Part shown: piece by piece, positions 8,635 through 17,947 of the stretch
How the letters are laid out: the number at the start of each line of letters is the position of its first letter
Numbering within the stretch: the first letter of the stretch is position 1
Assembly (NCBI GenBank): GCA_963739345.1
Contig: CAVUAA010000002.1
Location: 248,001-312,000, forward strand
DNA length: 64,000 nt
DNA from: CAVUAA01 sp963739345
GTDB lineage: Bacteria > Chlamydiota > Chlamydiia > Chlamydiales > JAFEGQ01
Direction of reading: 5' to 3'
Notes under the pieces: model-generated
What the model saw: the letters and a program-made list of their open reading frames with translations, nothing else
Told to the model about the DNA's origin: nothing
Database searches by the model: none
Translations under genes and position numbers: made by a program

Positions 8635-9933
8635 ATGTCACAGATTAGATCCGTCAAAGCCCTAGAAATTCTCGATTCACGTGGGAATCCCACTGTGCAG
8701 GTAGAGGTGACCACTGACAACGGCTTCGTTGGCCAAGCTTCGGTCCCCTCTGGAGCCTCCACCGGCGAGCACGAGGCGCTTGAGCTGCGCGATGGCGATC
8801 CCAATCGATATGGCGGAAAGGGAGTGTTGAAGGCGGTCGCCAATGTCAACACCACCATCTCTAAACTGCTGATTGGCCAAACGGTCATCGACCAGAAACA
8901 AATCGACCAGATGATGATCGATGCCGACGGCACCGAGACTAAGTCTAAACTCGGGGCCAATGCAATGCTAGGCGTATCGATGGCCGCTGCACGTGCTGCC
9001 GCCGCCTCCGTCGGTCTCCCCCTCTATCGCTACATCGGCGGAACTGACGCCTCCCTCCTCCCCTGTCCAATGATGAACGTCATTAACGGAGGCGCCCACG
9101 CCAACAATTCGATCGAGTTTCAGGAATTTCTCATTCGACCGGTAGGCGCGCCTACCATCACAGAGGCGGTTCGATGGGGCGCCGAGGTCTTCCACGCCCT
9201 CAAGAAGGTGCTCCAAGAAGGGGGGCATGCCACCTCCGTTGGCGATGAAGGGGGATTTGCTCCTAACCTCAGCTCTAATGAAGAGGCGCTCGACACTATT
9301 CTAAAGGCAATTGAAAGAGCCGGCTACAAACCGGGCGAGGACATCACACTCGCTATCGACTGCGCCGCCTCCGAGTTCTACGACAAGTCTACCGGCCACT
9401 ACATCGAAAAGAAGAAATCCTCAGGCACAAAACTTACTGCCGAGGCGCAGGTCGAGCTACTTGTAAAGCTGTGTGGGAACTACCCGATCGACTCGGTCGA
9501 AGATGGCCTTGATGAGAACGACTGGGAGGGGTGGAAGATCCTCACCGACAAGCTTGGAAAGCGGGTGCAGATCATTGGCGACGACATTTTTGTCACCAAT
9601 CCTAAGTTTCTCCTTCGCGGCCTCCGCGAAGGGATTGCCAACTCCATCCTCGTTAAACTTAACCAGATAGGGACGCTCACAGAAACGATCCAGACCATCA
9701 ACCTTGCGACTGCTCATGGCTACACCTCGGTCATCTCTCACCGCTCTGGCGAAACATCCGACTCATTCATTGCCGACTTAGCCGTCGCAAAGGGGACCGG
9801 CCAGATCAAGACCGGCTCGCTCTCCCGCTCGGACCGCCTCTCCAAGTACAATAGACTCATCGCTATAGAGTCCCAGCTAGGCCCCTCCGCCCGTTACCGG
9901 GACAGCAACCACTGCCGCCGCCACTACACCTAA
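8635..9933 (+). CDS. eno: Enolase
   Basis: Interconverts 2-phosphoglycerate and phosphoenolpyruvate in glycolysis. I place the start at ATG 8635, which gives the conserved N-terminus MSQIRSVKALEILDSRGNPT and has GGAAG just upstream; the in-frame ATG at 8614 lies inside the end of rsgA. Family signatures are present: GEHEALELRDGD, GDEGGFAPN, the metal/phosphate residues in VEDGLDENDW and GDDIFVTNP, the catalytic Lys in SILVKLNQIGTLTET, and SHRSGETSDSFIADLAV. The length (432) is standard. It lies near rsbU as in Chlamydia, where uvrB, eno and rsbU are neighbours; here uvrB is elsewhere in the window. Confidence 0.97.
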   Translation: MSQIRSVKALEILDSRGNPTVQVEVTTDNGFVGQASVPSGASTGEHEALELRDGDPNRYGGKGVLKAVANVNTTISKLLIGQTVIDQKQIDQMMIDADGTETKSKLGANAMLGVSMAAARAAAASVGLPLYRYIGGTDASLLPCPMMNVINGGAHANNSIEFQEFLIRPVGAPTITEAVRWGAEVFHALKKVLQEGGHATSVGDEGGFAPNLSSNEEALDTILKAIERAGYKPGEDITLAIDCAASEFYDKSTGHYIEKKKSSGTKLTAEAQVELLVKLCGNYPIDSVEDGLDENDWEGWKILTDKLGKRVQIIGDDIFVTNPKFLLRGLREGIANSILVKLNQIGTLTETIQTINLATAHGYTSVISHRSGETSDSFIADLAVAKGTGQIKTGSLSRSDRLSKYNRLIAIESQLGPSARYRDSNHCRRHYT

Positions 9934-9971
9934 TTACCTTCTTGAGGTAAGTAGAGGGAAAGGGGATTGGG

Positions 9972-10355
9972 ATGCGACAGGCGGTGGCGCTTTTTGGCGA
10001 AGCGGAGAAGGGCGATTTTCGGACAGCTCACTATTGTAGAGACTTAAACGAGCTCGAGCGGCTGCTGGGCCACCCACCCGCAGAGTCACGCGGTCTCCAT
10101 TTTGCCATACAGGCACTCCTCTTTGACCGTCTTCTGATCTACTTCCGGGTCCCTGAAGAGGGCTTTTGTCGTGATGAATATCGCCTTGGCCTGAAAATGC
10201 TGCGAGATCATCAGGTAGACGCCCGGCTTGCAGCCATCGGCCTGCCCGGCGTGGGTGATTCTGAGATCATTGCCGCCAGCCGCCCCCTTTGCGAAAGGCA
10301 TCACAGCCTTCTTCTCTTTACCGAGTCAGATCTCTATGACTTTCTTACGAACTAA
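9972..10355 (+). CDS. Conserved-looking hypothetical protein
   Basis: I do not recognise this 127-residue soluble protein. It shows no signal peptide or membrane segment and is predicted mixed alpha/beta. It contains a Leu/Arg-rich centre (about residues 40-60) and four cysteines. It follows eno by 38 bases on the same strand and may share its transcript. Codon use resembles its neighbours, so it is probably a real gene. Confidence 0.6.
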   Translation: MRQAVALFGEAEKGDFRTAHYCRDLNELERLLGHPPAESRGLHFAIQALLFDRLLIYFRVPEEGFCRDEYRLGLKMLRDHQVDARLAAIGLPGVGDSEIIAASRPLCERHHSLLLFTESDLYDFLTN

Positions 10356-10408
10356 GCCGGGTTAATAGCTAGATGACGCACGGGTCAGACCCAGTCCTAC
10401 GACCCGGG

Positions 10409-10993
10409 TTAGGGCTTGAAATAGCTATGTAGCCCTTCTTGGGTGGGCTGCATGCCGGGCGCCCCCTCTTTCCAATTCGCGGGGCAAACCTCGCCGTTCT
10501 TTTCGAAGAAAAGGAGTGCATCGAGAACGCGGAGCGCCTCCTCGACGGAACGACCCAAGGGAAGGTCGTTGACCACCTGATGCCGCACAACTCCCTCCCG
10601 ATCAATCAGGAAGAGACCTCGATAAGCAATTCCCTCGTCCGACTTAAGCACATCATAGTCGCGAGCAATCGTCTTATTAATGTCGGAGATAATTGGATAG
10701 GTGATTCCCTCTACACCCCCCCTATCTTTAGGGGTTCGAAGCCAGGCATGATGGGAAAAATGGCTATCAACCGAGCAACCCACTACCATACAGTTCCGCT
10801 TCTCAAAGTCCTTTAGACGCCCTTGAAAAGCGTGCAGTTCTGTCGGGCAGACGAATGTGAAGTCGAGTGGATAGAAGAAAAGGACGACGTATTTTCCTTG
10901 AAATTGCTCGAGTGTGAACCCCTCAAGCACCTGATTTCCCTGTGCGGCCATGGCTGTAAAGCCAGGCGCTTGCTTACCCACTAAAACACCCAT
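10409..10993 (-). CDS. ahpC: Typical 2-Cys peroxiredoxin
   Basis: Reduces hydrogen peroxide and organic peroxides in the cytoplasm. The peroxidatic cysteine lies in FYPLDFTFVCPTELHAF (Cys near residue 50) and the resolving cysteine in GEVCPANW near residue 168, with the C-terminal tail of the Prx1/AhpC class. The active-site Thr and the distal Arg are present. The length of 194 is normal. It overlaps the stop of the upstream metallo-hydrolase gene by one base, so the two form an operon. The thioredoxin-type reductant is not encoded here. Confidence 0.93.
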   Translation of the reverse strand: MGVLVGKQAPGFTAMAAQGNQVLEGFTLEQFQGKYVVLFFYPLDFTFVCPTELHAFQGRLKDFEKRNCMVVGCSVDSHFSHHAWLRTPKDRGGVEGITYPIISDINKTIARDYDVLKSDEGIAYRGLFLIDREGVVRHQVVNDLPLGRSVEEALRVLDALLFFEKNGEVCPANWKEGAPGMQPTQEGLHSYFKP

Positions 10994-11619
10994 TACTCAC
11001 CTCCAAATATTTCTTTAGCATGGGGAAGCCAAGTTTCCTCCCCGATGGTTGTCATCTCTCCATGTCCGGGATAGACCACCGTATCTGGCGGCAGTTTTGC
11101 CAACAGCTCAAGTGATCTCCACATCCGATCGGGCTCTCCGGTCGGCAAGGCAAGATTCCCTATCGATCCTCTAAACAGGTGGTCACCACTCACGAGGAAC
11201 TTGTCCCCTTCACAGTAGAAGCAGCAGTGTCCCGGGGCGTGTCCTGGGGTGTGCATCACCACTAGAGTCAGCCCTCCCACCCTAATCTCTTGCCCATCCT
11301 CCAAAAACCCGTCTGGCTTTACGCCTCGAATCGGAGCCAGCATGGGCACTCCATCACTGCCCGGTTCGGCCAGATTTTCCGCATCTTCCCGGTGCACGTA
11401 GACTGGAACCTTAAATTTGTCTTTGAGCGCAGCACAGTCAGCGATGTGATCCCAGTGAGTGTGAGTCAAGATAATACTCAGCACATTGAGATCTTTTATA
11501 TGTTCAATAATCGACTCCGCAGATCCGGAAGCAGGGTCAATAATCACTGCCTCCCCATTAGAGCTGATGACAATTGCATTTGTGGAGATGAGGCCTGAGG
11601 CAAAAGAAGTAACGGTCAC
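10993..11619 (-). CDS. Metallo-beta-lactamase-fold hydrolase (glyoxalase II-like)
   Basis: A 208-residue binuclear metal hydrolase with THTHWDHIADC (about 52-62, metal ligands of the HxHxDH motif), HTPGHAPGHCCFY (third-ligand His near 123), SGDHLF (bridging Asp) and PGHGEMTTIG (last His). It lacks the C-terminal glyoxalase II domain, so it may act on S-glutathionyl or persulfide thioesters or another small substrate. Start is GTG at 11619. It is coupled to the peroxiredoxin by a one-base overlap, which fits a thiol or oxidative stress role. Exact substrate is unknown. Confidence 0.85.
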   Translation of the reverse strand: MTVTSFASGLISTNAIVISSNGEAVIIDPASGSAESIIEHIKDLNVLSIILTHTHWDHIADCAALKDKFKVPVYVHREDAENLAEPGSDGVPMLAPIRGVKPDGFLEDGQEIRVGGLTLVVMHTPGHAPGHCCFYCEGDKFLVSGDHLFRGSIGNLALPTGEPDRMWRSLELLAKLPPDTVVYPGHGEMTTIGEETWLPHAKEIFGGE

Positions 11620-11635
11620 GTGAGACTACCTCGTT

Positions 11636-11709
11636 TGCACCGGAGAGGATTCGAACCTCTAACCGCCCGGTTCGTAGCCGGGTACTCTATCCAATTGAGC
11701 TACCGGTGC
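11636..11709 (-). tRNA. tRNA-Arg (anticodon ACG)
   Basis: On the minus strand the acceptor stem GCACCGG pairs with CCGGTGC. The anticodon stem CCCGG/CCGGG encloses CTACGAA, giving anticodon ACG, whose A34 is normally edited to inosine by TadA. The T arm has GGTTCGAATCC. CCA is not encoded. It lies just upstream of the hydrolase-peroxiredoxin pair on the same strand. Confidence 0.95.
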
Positions 11710-11815
11710 AGGTGGCCGGGATTATCACATCCGACCTTATTTTTTGCAACGCTACTGATGAACTTGAGTTAGGGGACAAGTTTAGTCTACAATCCTCATG
11801 TAAAGGACGGGTGCT

Positions 11816-13186
11816 GTGAAGGTTGTCATCATTGGAGCTGGAGACATCGGTCTGGCGATAGCAACGCTCCTCTCACAAGAGGATCACGATGTCATCCTGG
11901 TCGACCGCAATGCGGTACTGCTCGAGCGGGCGGTGCAGGAGCTTGATATCGCCACCCGCGAGGGATCGGGAACCGACTGGGTGCTACTCGAAGAGCTCAA
12001 GGAACTTGGCCCCGATCTACTGATCGCCGTCACACACAGCGATGAAATTAATCTGGTCTGCAGCTCGATTGCAAAGGGGCTCGGCTATCCCCGCACCATT
12101 GTCCGCGTCCGGCAGTGGCGCTACCTCAGCCGCACTCGCCTCGACTGCGGCCGCCTCTTCTCTGTCGACCACTTCGTCAGCCCCGAACTGCTCGCCGTCC
12201 AAGACATTTGTAAAGACATCCTCAGCCTCGGCTCCTCCCGGGTGGAGAACTTTGCCCTCGGTGCTGTCCAGATGCGCACCATGGTGGTCCCGCCTAAGTG
12301 GAACAAGCTAAGCATCCCCCTCGCCAACCTGGAGCTGCCAGCCGGCGTGATGGTGGGCCTCGTCGCACGTTCACAACCGCGTGGAAAGGGGAAGCCCCCA
12401 GAAGCGAAACGGATCCTCTTCCCACACGGGGAGGATAGCTTTGAGGCGGGTGATGAGATCACCCTCATCGGACAAACCGAGCCAATGCGCGAAGTCCACC
12501 GCTTCTTCAACATTGAGCAGGAGGAGCCCTCGTCGGTCGTCATCATTGGCGGGGGACTGGTCGGCTACCACACCGCTCGCACCCTTCTCGAGCGGGGGAT
12601 CCGAGTCCGGATCATCGACCGCGATCGGAAACGGTGCACCGAACTAGCACAAGAGCTCCCCCGCGCCATCGTCATCAATCACGATGCCACCGACGCCAAC
12701 TTCCTCCTTGAAGAGAAGATTCACCGGGCCGATGTCGTCGTCGCCTGTACCACTAACGACGAAGTGAATGTCCACGCCTCCCTCCTCTGCCAAGAGGTGG
12801 GGTGTGAGAACATCATCGCCGTCGTCGCGGACGCTGAAACAGCTCCGATGCTCTCTGACCTCGGCATCTCTCACGTCGTCTCCCCCCGCACCAGCGCTTC
12901 CAACCACATCATGTCGCTCACCCGCTCTCCATCCATCCGCTCCACCTCCTCCCTCTACGAAAATCGGGCTAAAATCATGGAGCTCAAGGTTTCCATGCAG
13001 TCCGCCATCGTCGGCATCCCCCTTGCCGACCTCGGCCCCCACCTCCCCAAAGACTTTCTCATCGCGGTCATCCAAAACCGGGGGCGCACCCTCGTCGCCC
13101 ACGGCCAGCGAATCCTTTGTCCCGGCGATAGCGCCGTCGTCATCTCTAGCCCCGCTCACGTCGACGAGATCTTGGAGCTCTTCTAG
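11816..13186 (+). CDS. trkA: TrkA, regulatory subunit of Trk potassium uptake
   Basis: A cytoplasmic NAD/nucleotide-binding ring protein that gates the TrkH channel. The 456 residues form two tandem RCK repeats. The first Rossmann motif is VVIIGAGDIGLAIATLL (about residues 2-18) and the second VVIIGGGLVGYHTARTLL (about 240-257). Each is followed by a TrkA_C domain (the second ends near the C-terminus with RTLVAHGQRILCPGDSAVVI). Start is GTG at 11816, the only one placing the glycine motif at the N-terminus. Its stop overlaps the GTG of trkH by one base, so subunits are made together. Confidence 0.94.
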   Translation: MKVVIIGAGDIGLAIATLLSQEDHDVILVDRNAVLLERAVQELDIATREGSGTDWVLLEELKELGPDLLIAVTHSDEINLVCSSIAKGLGYPRTIVRVRQWRYLSRTRLDCGRLFSVDHFVSPELLAVQDICKDILSLGSSRVENFALGAVQMRTMVVPPKWNKLSIPLANLELPAGVMVGLVARSQPRGKGKPPEAKRILFPHGEDSFEAGDEITLIGQTEPMREVHRFFNIEQEEPSSVVIIGGGLVGYHTARTLLERGIRVRIIDRDRKRCTELAQELPRAIVINHDATDANFLLEEKIHRADVVVACTTNDEVNVHASLLCQEVGCENIIAVVADAETAPMLSDLGISHVVSPRTSASNHIMSLTRSPSIRSTSSLYENRAKIMELKVSMQSAIVGIPLADLGPHLPKDFLIAVIQNRGRTLVAHGQRILCPGDSAVVISSPAHVDEILELF

Positions 13187-14841
13187 TGGCCTATCGGGAA
13201 ATCTCGCGCGTCCTAGGCGCCTACCTCGCCTTTTTCTCGGTCGCGCTTCTAGTCCCCCTTGGCTTTGCCCTCTACTTCGAGTTTCTCGCCGACCCCGCCT
13301 CCCACCCGCAACCCCACAGCTCGCTTGCCTTCCTCTATGCTCTCCTCATCTGCCTCGCTCTTGCCGCCCTCTTTCGCTGGGCCGGCCGCAAAAGCACTGG
13401 TACCCTCTACAGGCGCGAGGGGCTCATGCTCGTCGTCGTTATCTGGTTTATCACCGCCGCCGTCGCCGCCCTTCCATTTACCTTCTCTGGCACCCTCCGT
13501 AACCCGCTCGATGCCTACTTCGAATCGATGTCGGGACTCACCACCACCGGCGCCACCGTCATGTCGGCAAAGCTATACAGCCCCACCACCGGTGAAGAGA
13601 TCCCTATCATCCAGCGGGTCCACACCGACCCAGAGACTGTCTACACCTACTATGGCACCGTCGCTCCCGTCCTCGACCCCCGGACGGGTGCCGAGATCTA
13701 TACCGGCGTCGAGGCAGTGAGCAAAGCGCTCCTCCTCTGGCGCGCCTTTATTCAATGGATAGGGGGCATGGGGATCGTCGTCCTCTTCCTCGCTATCCTC
13801 CCCGCACTCGGCGTGGGCGGAAAAGTACTCTATCAAGCCGAAGTGCCCGGCCCCGTCAAGGAGTCTCTCACCCCCCGCATCCGCGACACTGCTGGCCTCC
13901 TCTGGAAGCTCTATATTGCCCTCACCTTCGGTGAGATGCTCCTCCTCTTCTTCACTAACCCCGCCGTCTCCCTCTTCGACGCCGTCTGCATCTCTTTCTC
14001 CAACATCTCCACTGGCGGCTTCTCCGTTAAAAATGGAAGCATCGGCGCCTACCACAGCGCCGCGACCGAGTGGATTGTCATCGCCTTCATGTTCATCGGC
14101 AGCGTCAACTTCGTCCACTACCTCCACATCATCCAGCGAAAGCTCACTCGCCTCAAAGATCCCGAACTGATCATCTACTTTCTCTCCCTCCTCTTCGGCT
14201 CCATGATCATCTGGTGGGCGATCGTCGGAACCCCCGAAACTCCCCTCGGGCCTGCTACCGGTGATCAGGCCGCCTTCTCCTGGGCTGAATCGATCCGGCA
14301 GGGCACCTTCCAGCTCCTCTCCTGTCAGTCGTCGACCGGCTTTGCCACCTCCAACTACAACATGTGGCCCTTCGTGGCTCAGGTGCTCCTCCTCACCGTT
14401 ATGTTCATCGGAGGCATGTCAGGGTCGACCGCCGGCGGCATCAAGGTGATCCGCCACACCATGCTCGTCCGCATCGTCACCGACCGAATTGACTCCATCT
14501 TCCGGCCCAAGCGGGTCCATGCCATCCGAATCGGAGCGAGCGAAGTGAACACCGACCGGGCGATGACCGTCCTCTCCTTCTTCTTCGTCGCCATCAGCCT
14601 CACTCTCATCGGCACCTTCCTCCTCGTCGTCGACGGCGTCGACCCCCAAACCTCCCTCGCCACCATCGCCTGTATGCTCAACAACATTGGCATCGGCTTC
14701 CGCGCCGCCGGCCCCGACAACTCCTTCGCCTTCCTCCCCATCTTCGGCAAGCTTCTCTCTATCATCTGGATGGTGATGGGTCGTCTTGAGTACTTCGCCG
14801 TTCTTCTCATGCTCCTCCCCGACTTCTGGAAAAGCCGATGA
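13186..14841 (+). CDS. trkH: TrkH/KtrB-family potassium channel subunit
   Basis: Inner-membrane ion-conducting subunit for potassium uptake. The protein has the fourfold M1-P-M2 organisation. Selectivity-filter segments are SGLTTTGAT (about residues 118-126), ISTGGFSV, SSTGFATSN and NNIGIGFRAAGP, each with the conserved glycine. An M2C loop GGMSGSTAGGIKVIR follows the third repeat, as in TrkH. At 551 residues it is longer than usual owing to a hydrophilic insertion of about 45 residues after the first filter (roughly 130-178). Start GTG overlaps the trkA stop. It overlaps the next gene by 4 bases (ATGA). Confidence 0.93.
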   Translation: MAYREISRVLGAYLAFFSVALLVPLGFALYFEFLADPASHPQPHSSLAFLYALLICLALAALFRWAGRKSTGTLYRREGLMLVVVIWFITAAVAALPFTFSGTLRNPLDAYFESMSGLTTTGATVMSAKLYSPTTGEEIPIIQRVHTDPETVYTYYGTVAPVLDPRTGAEIYTGVEAVSKALLLWRAFIQWIGGMGIVVLFLAILPALGVGGKVLYQAEVPGPVKESLTPRIRDTAGLLWKLYIALTFGEMLLLFFTNPAVSLFDAVCISFSNISTGGFSVKNGSIGAYHSAATEWIVIAFMFIGSVNFVHYLHIIQRKLTRLKDPELIIYFLSLLFGSMIIWWAIVGTPETPLGPATGDQAAFSWAESIRQGTFQLLSCQSSTGFATSNYNMWPFVAQVLLLTVMFIGGMSGSTAGGIKVIRHTMLVRIVTDRIDSIFRPKRVHAIRIGASEVNTDRAMTVLSFFFVAISLTLIGTFLLVVDGVDPQTSLATIACMLNNIGIGFRAAGPDNSFAFLPIFGKLLSIIWMVMGRLEYFAVLLMLLPDFWKSR

Positions 14842-15545
14842 TTAGAACAATGCTCTTTACTCTTCTTCTCCTAACCGCTCACTGGTCTCCCCAAAAAGAG
14901 AGTCAACTTGTCAGAGAGGCCAAAAAGCAAGAGACCCTCCTCCTCACCGCCCGCCCCACCTTCCACTGGCCGTTCGACCAGGCCACCCGCAACGCCATGA
15001 TGCGACTCAACCAAGAGATGATCCCCCTCTTTGGCTATGGTAGTCTCATCAATCTGAAATCGGCCAACTCCACCCTCACAGATGAAACACTCGAAACCTT
15101 CCGACCCGCCATCGCGTTTGGCGTACAGCGCCGTTTCGATTACGATCCCGGGCTCGAGAGGTACGGTCCCCCTCCCACACCAGAAGAGCGGGCTATGCTC
15201 AACCTCCACTACACGGGCCACATGAATGACCTTGTTAATGGCGTCATCGTCAACATCAGCAAAGAGGACCTCATCGCCCTCTCAGACCGGGAAATTGGGT
15301 ACGACCTCATCCCCGTCATCGTAGTCAACTGGGACGATGCCCTCAAAAGCAACAAGCCCACCCTCTACACCGCCTATACCTTTAGCGCCCCCTCCCACAT
15401 CAACCCCAACCTTCTCCCCCGACCCGACTATTATGAGCGGGTCGTTAACGGCGCCCGCGCCTTCGGAGACGGCTACCTAGAGCTGTGGTACAACACCACC
15501 TACCTGGGCGATGGAGAAACCCTAGTTCACCGGAAAGGGGCGTAG
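14838..15545 (+). CDS. Gamma-glutamylcyclotransferase-like protein
   Basis: A 235-residue protein with the cyclotransferase-fold signature FGYGSLINL (about residues 65-73) that binds the gamma-glutamyl group, and a candidate catalytic Glu in LSDREIGYDLIPV. Family members release 5-oxoproline from gamma-glutamyl amino acids or glutathione. A hydrophobic N-terminus (MLFTLLLLTAHWS) looks like a signal peptide, unusual for this fold, so an envelope location is possible. The start overlaps the trkH stop by 4 bases. Substrate is not deducible. Confidence 0.72.
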   Translation: MIRTMLFTLLLLTAHWSPQKESQLVREAKKQETLLLTARPTFHWPFDQATRNAMMRLNQEMIPLFGYGSLINLKSANSTLTDETLETFRPAIAFGVQRRFDYDPGLERYGPPPTPEERAMLNLHYTGHMNDLVNGVIVNISKEDLIALSDREIGYDLIPVIVVNWDDALKSNKPTLYTAYTFSAPSHINPNLLPRPDYYERVVNGARAFGDGYLELWYNTTYLGDGETLVHRKGA

Positions 15546-15582
15546 CACCATCGCCTATATCCGTTGCCGCCTCCGTCCCGGC

Positions 15583-16347
15583 GTGAGCGAAGCCATTGCC
15601 CTCCGACAGCTACGCACTCTCGGGCTCAAAGAAGAGAGCTCCATCGCCGATCTAACGGGCACCACCCACCTTTTTGGCTCCCTACCCGATTCCGCCATCG
15701 TCCATCTTGAGCACCCCCCGTTCACCTTTCTAATCAACGAAATCACACCCTATGATCCCACCATTGACTGGGAAGCGCAGTGGGCCAATTCAGGCGCCGA
15801 TTACCGCGAAGGGCACGTCTATCTCGACCTCTCAGGCAATACCCAAATCAAACTGAAGCCGGGCCCTGGGTTTGGCGATCTCTCCCACCCAACCACACGC
15901 CTCACCATCGAGCTCATGCGCAACCGCGTCACCGGCAAAGATGTAGTCGACTTTGGATCGGGGAGCGGCGTCCTTTCTCTCGCCGCAGCCGCCCTCGGCG
16001 CCAGCTCCGCTCTCGGTGTCGAGATCGACCCCCACGCACTCCTCCACGCTCAAGCAAATGCCAGGCTCAACAACCTGCAAGACCAAGTCACCTTCGCCGA
16101 CCCCTCTGACGTCGACATCACCCTCCAACCGACCGCCCTCTACCTCATGAACATGATTCCCGCCGACCAGGAAGCGCTCATCACCGGTCTAGGCTTTGAC
16201 TGCCCCCTTCTCGGCACCTGGATTGTCTCGGGGATTCTCGCTGAGCGGCGAGAGGAATATCTACAATCGATCGCTAACCGAGGCTGGCAAATTCTCACTG
16301 AAAAGCGCGAAGCCGGCTGGGTCGCCTTCCACTTCATTCAGATGTAA
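15583..16347 (+). CDS. prmA: PrmA-like class I methyltransferase
   Basis: A Rossmann-fold SAM methyltransferase resembling the ribosomal protein L11 lysine methylase. Motif I is VVDFGSGSGVLSLAA (about residues 121-135), followed by the acidic adenosine-binding VEIDPHAL. The C-terminal pattern TWIVSGILAERREEY matches the PrmA SGIL segment. The usual PrmA catalytic region reads LYLMNMIPADQ here, where VVANIL is typical. The assigned GTG start at 15583 is uncertain: reading frame continues 5' to about 15541 with a plausible beta-strand (IAYIRCRLRPG) but no ATG, GTG or TTG there. Part of the trk-linked run of genes. Confidence 0.78.
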   Translation: MSEAIALRQLRTLGLKEESSIADLTGTTHLFGSLPDSAIVHLEHPPFTFLINEITPYDPTIDWEAQWANSGADYREGHVYLDLSGNTQIKLKPGPGFGDLSHPTTRLTIELMRNRVTGKDVVDFGSGSGVLSLAAAALGASSALGVEIDPHALLHAQANARLNNLQDQVTFADPSDVDITLQPTALYLMNMIPADQEALITGLGFDCPLLGTWIVSGILAERREEYLQSIANRGWQILTEKREAGWVAFHFIQM

Positions 16348-16359
16348 AGCCGTTTTACA

Positions 16360-17940
16360 CTATTTCTTAGCGACCATCGCTGCTGTCGTCAGCAACAGAC
16401 CTGCCACCGATGCCGCATTAATGAGCGCCGTCCGTGTCACCAACACCGGATCGATCACACCCGCCTCAGCCAAGTCGCAGAACTCACCACGCAATCCATT
16501 GTAGCCCCACGCCCCCTCCCGCTCGAACACCTTCTCCGCTATCAGCTCGCCCTGCTCCCCGCAGTTGCGCGCAATCGCCGTCGTCGGAGCAAAGCAGGCG
16601 CGCCGCACCACCTCCATCCCAACCTTCTCATCTCCCCCACAGTCTGACTCGCCCAACCCATCCAACGCCTTCACCGCGCGCAATAGCGCCACTCCGCCGC
16701 CCGGAACTATCCCCCCGGAAATGGCAGCACGAGTCGCATGCAGCGCATCTTCCACACGATCCTTCTTCTCCTTCATCTCCGTCTCCGTCGGAGCCCCCAC
16801 ATTGATCACCGCCACCCCCCCGATCAACTTAGCCAGTCGCTCCTCCAACTTCTCACGGTCGTAGTCCGACTCCGTCCCCTCCATTGCCGCCCGGATCTCC
16901 CCCGCACGCGCCGCCACCGCCTCCCGGCTCCCAGCCCCGTCGACAATCGTCGTCTCTTCCTTCCCTACCGTTACCCGTTTCGCCACTCCCAACACCTCTG
17001 CCCCCACTTCCTCTAACTGTAAACCCAACTCACTCGAAACCACCGTGGCACCCGTAAGTACCGCGATGTCCTGTAACATCGCTTTACGTCGATCACCAAA
17101 GCCGGGCGCCTTCACCGCGCAAACGGGAAGCCCTCCCTTCAACTTATTGACCACGAGCATGGTCAGCGCCTCCGCATCCATATCCTCTGCGATTACAATC
17201 AGCGGGCGCACTCCCTCCTCCATCACCTTCTCAAGAAGGGGAACCAATGCGCGTGCCGAGCCCACCTTTCCCTCAACTAGCAACACCGCACAGCCGTCCA
17301 ACTCTGCTCTCATCGAATCGGGATTGGTCACAAAGTAGGGAGAGAGATATCCCTTATCGAACTGCATCCCCTCCACCACCTCGAGTGTCGTTTCAATCCC
17401 TTTGGCCTCTGCCGCCGTGATGATGCCATCCTTACCTACCCGATCCATCGCAGAGGCGATCATCGCCCCAATTCCCTGATCGTTATTGGCCGAAATCGTC
17501 GCAATCTGCTCAATCTCTTCATGAGTATCGATCGGCTTTGCTTGCTCCTTCAACGCCTCAACAATTGCCCTCACCGCCCGATCGATTCCCCGCTTGACCA
17601 GCATCGGATTGGCTCCCGCCGAAACATTCTTCATCCCTTCCGTGTAGATCGCCTCCGCCAGCACAATCGCCGTTGTCGTTCCATCACCCGCCACCTTAGC
17701 CGTCTTCGCAGACACCTCCTTGACCAGCTGCGCTCCCATGTTCTCAAACCGGTCCTTCAGACCAATCTCCTTCGCAACCGTCACCCCATCCTTAGTGCTC
17801 AGCGGCGGCCCAAACCCCTTGTTGATCACCACGTTCCTTCCCTTGGGACCCAATGTCACGGCGACCGCCTTGGCGAGCACCTGCACTCCCCTCCTCACCG
17901 ACTTGAGAGCCTCTTGATCAAACTGCAAAATCTTTCCCAT
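16360..17940 (-). CDS. groEL: GroEL/Cpn60 chaperonin paralogue without groES
   Basis: A full-length (526-residue) 60-kDa chaperonin. Nucleotide-binding TLGPKGRNV (about 30-38) and GDGTTTA (about 86-92) are intact, as are GGGVAL near 405 and the IDPVLVTRTAL segment near the C-terminus. Two features mark it as a paralogue and not the main GroEL: no groES gene is adjacent, and the C-terminus ends AAMVAKK without the flexible GGM repeat tail. Chlamydiae are known to carry two or three divergent groEL genes. I prefer ATG 17940 over the GTG immediately before it. It follows namZ by only a few bases, so the two are co-transcribed. Confidence 0.9.
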   Translation of the reverse strand: MGKILQFDQEALKSVRRGVQVLAKAVAVTLGPKGRNVVINKGFGPPLSTKDGVTVAKEIGLKDRFENMGAQLVKEVSAKTAKVAGDGTTTAIVLAEAIYTEGMKNVSAGANPMLVKRGIDRAVRAIVEALKEQAKPIDTHEEIEQIATISANNDQGIGAMIASAMDRVGKDGIITAAEAKGIETTLEVVEGMQFDKGYLSPYFVTNPDSMRAELDGCAVLLVEGKVGSARALVPLLEKVMEEGVRPLIVIAEDMDAEALTMLVVNKLKGGLPVCAVKAPGFGDRRKAMLQDIAVLTGATVVSSELGLQLEEVGAEVLGVAKRVTVGKEETTIVDGAGSREAVAARAGEIRAAMEGTESDYDREKLEERLAKLIGGVAVINVGAPTETEMKEKKDRVEDALHATRAAISGGIVPGGGVALLRAVKALDGLGESDCGGDEKVGMEVVRRACFAPTTAIARNCGEQGELIAEKVFEREGAWGYNGLRGEFCDLAEAGVIDPVLVTRTALINAASVAGLLLTTAAMVAKK

Positions 17941-17947
17941 CACAACC

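Noticed and set aside
12644..14127. Long minus-strand frames rich in Asp, Glu and Gly opposite trkA and trkH
   Set aside because: They are antisense shadows of C-rich third-position codons in trkA/trkH, which carry all expected motifs.
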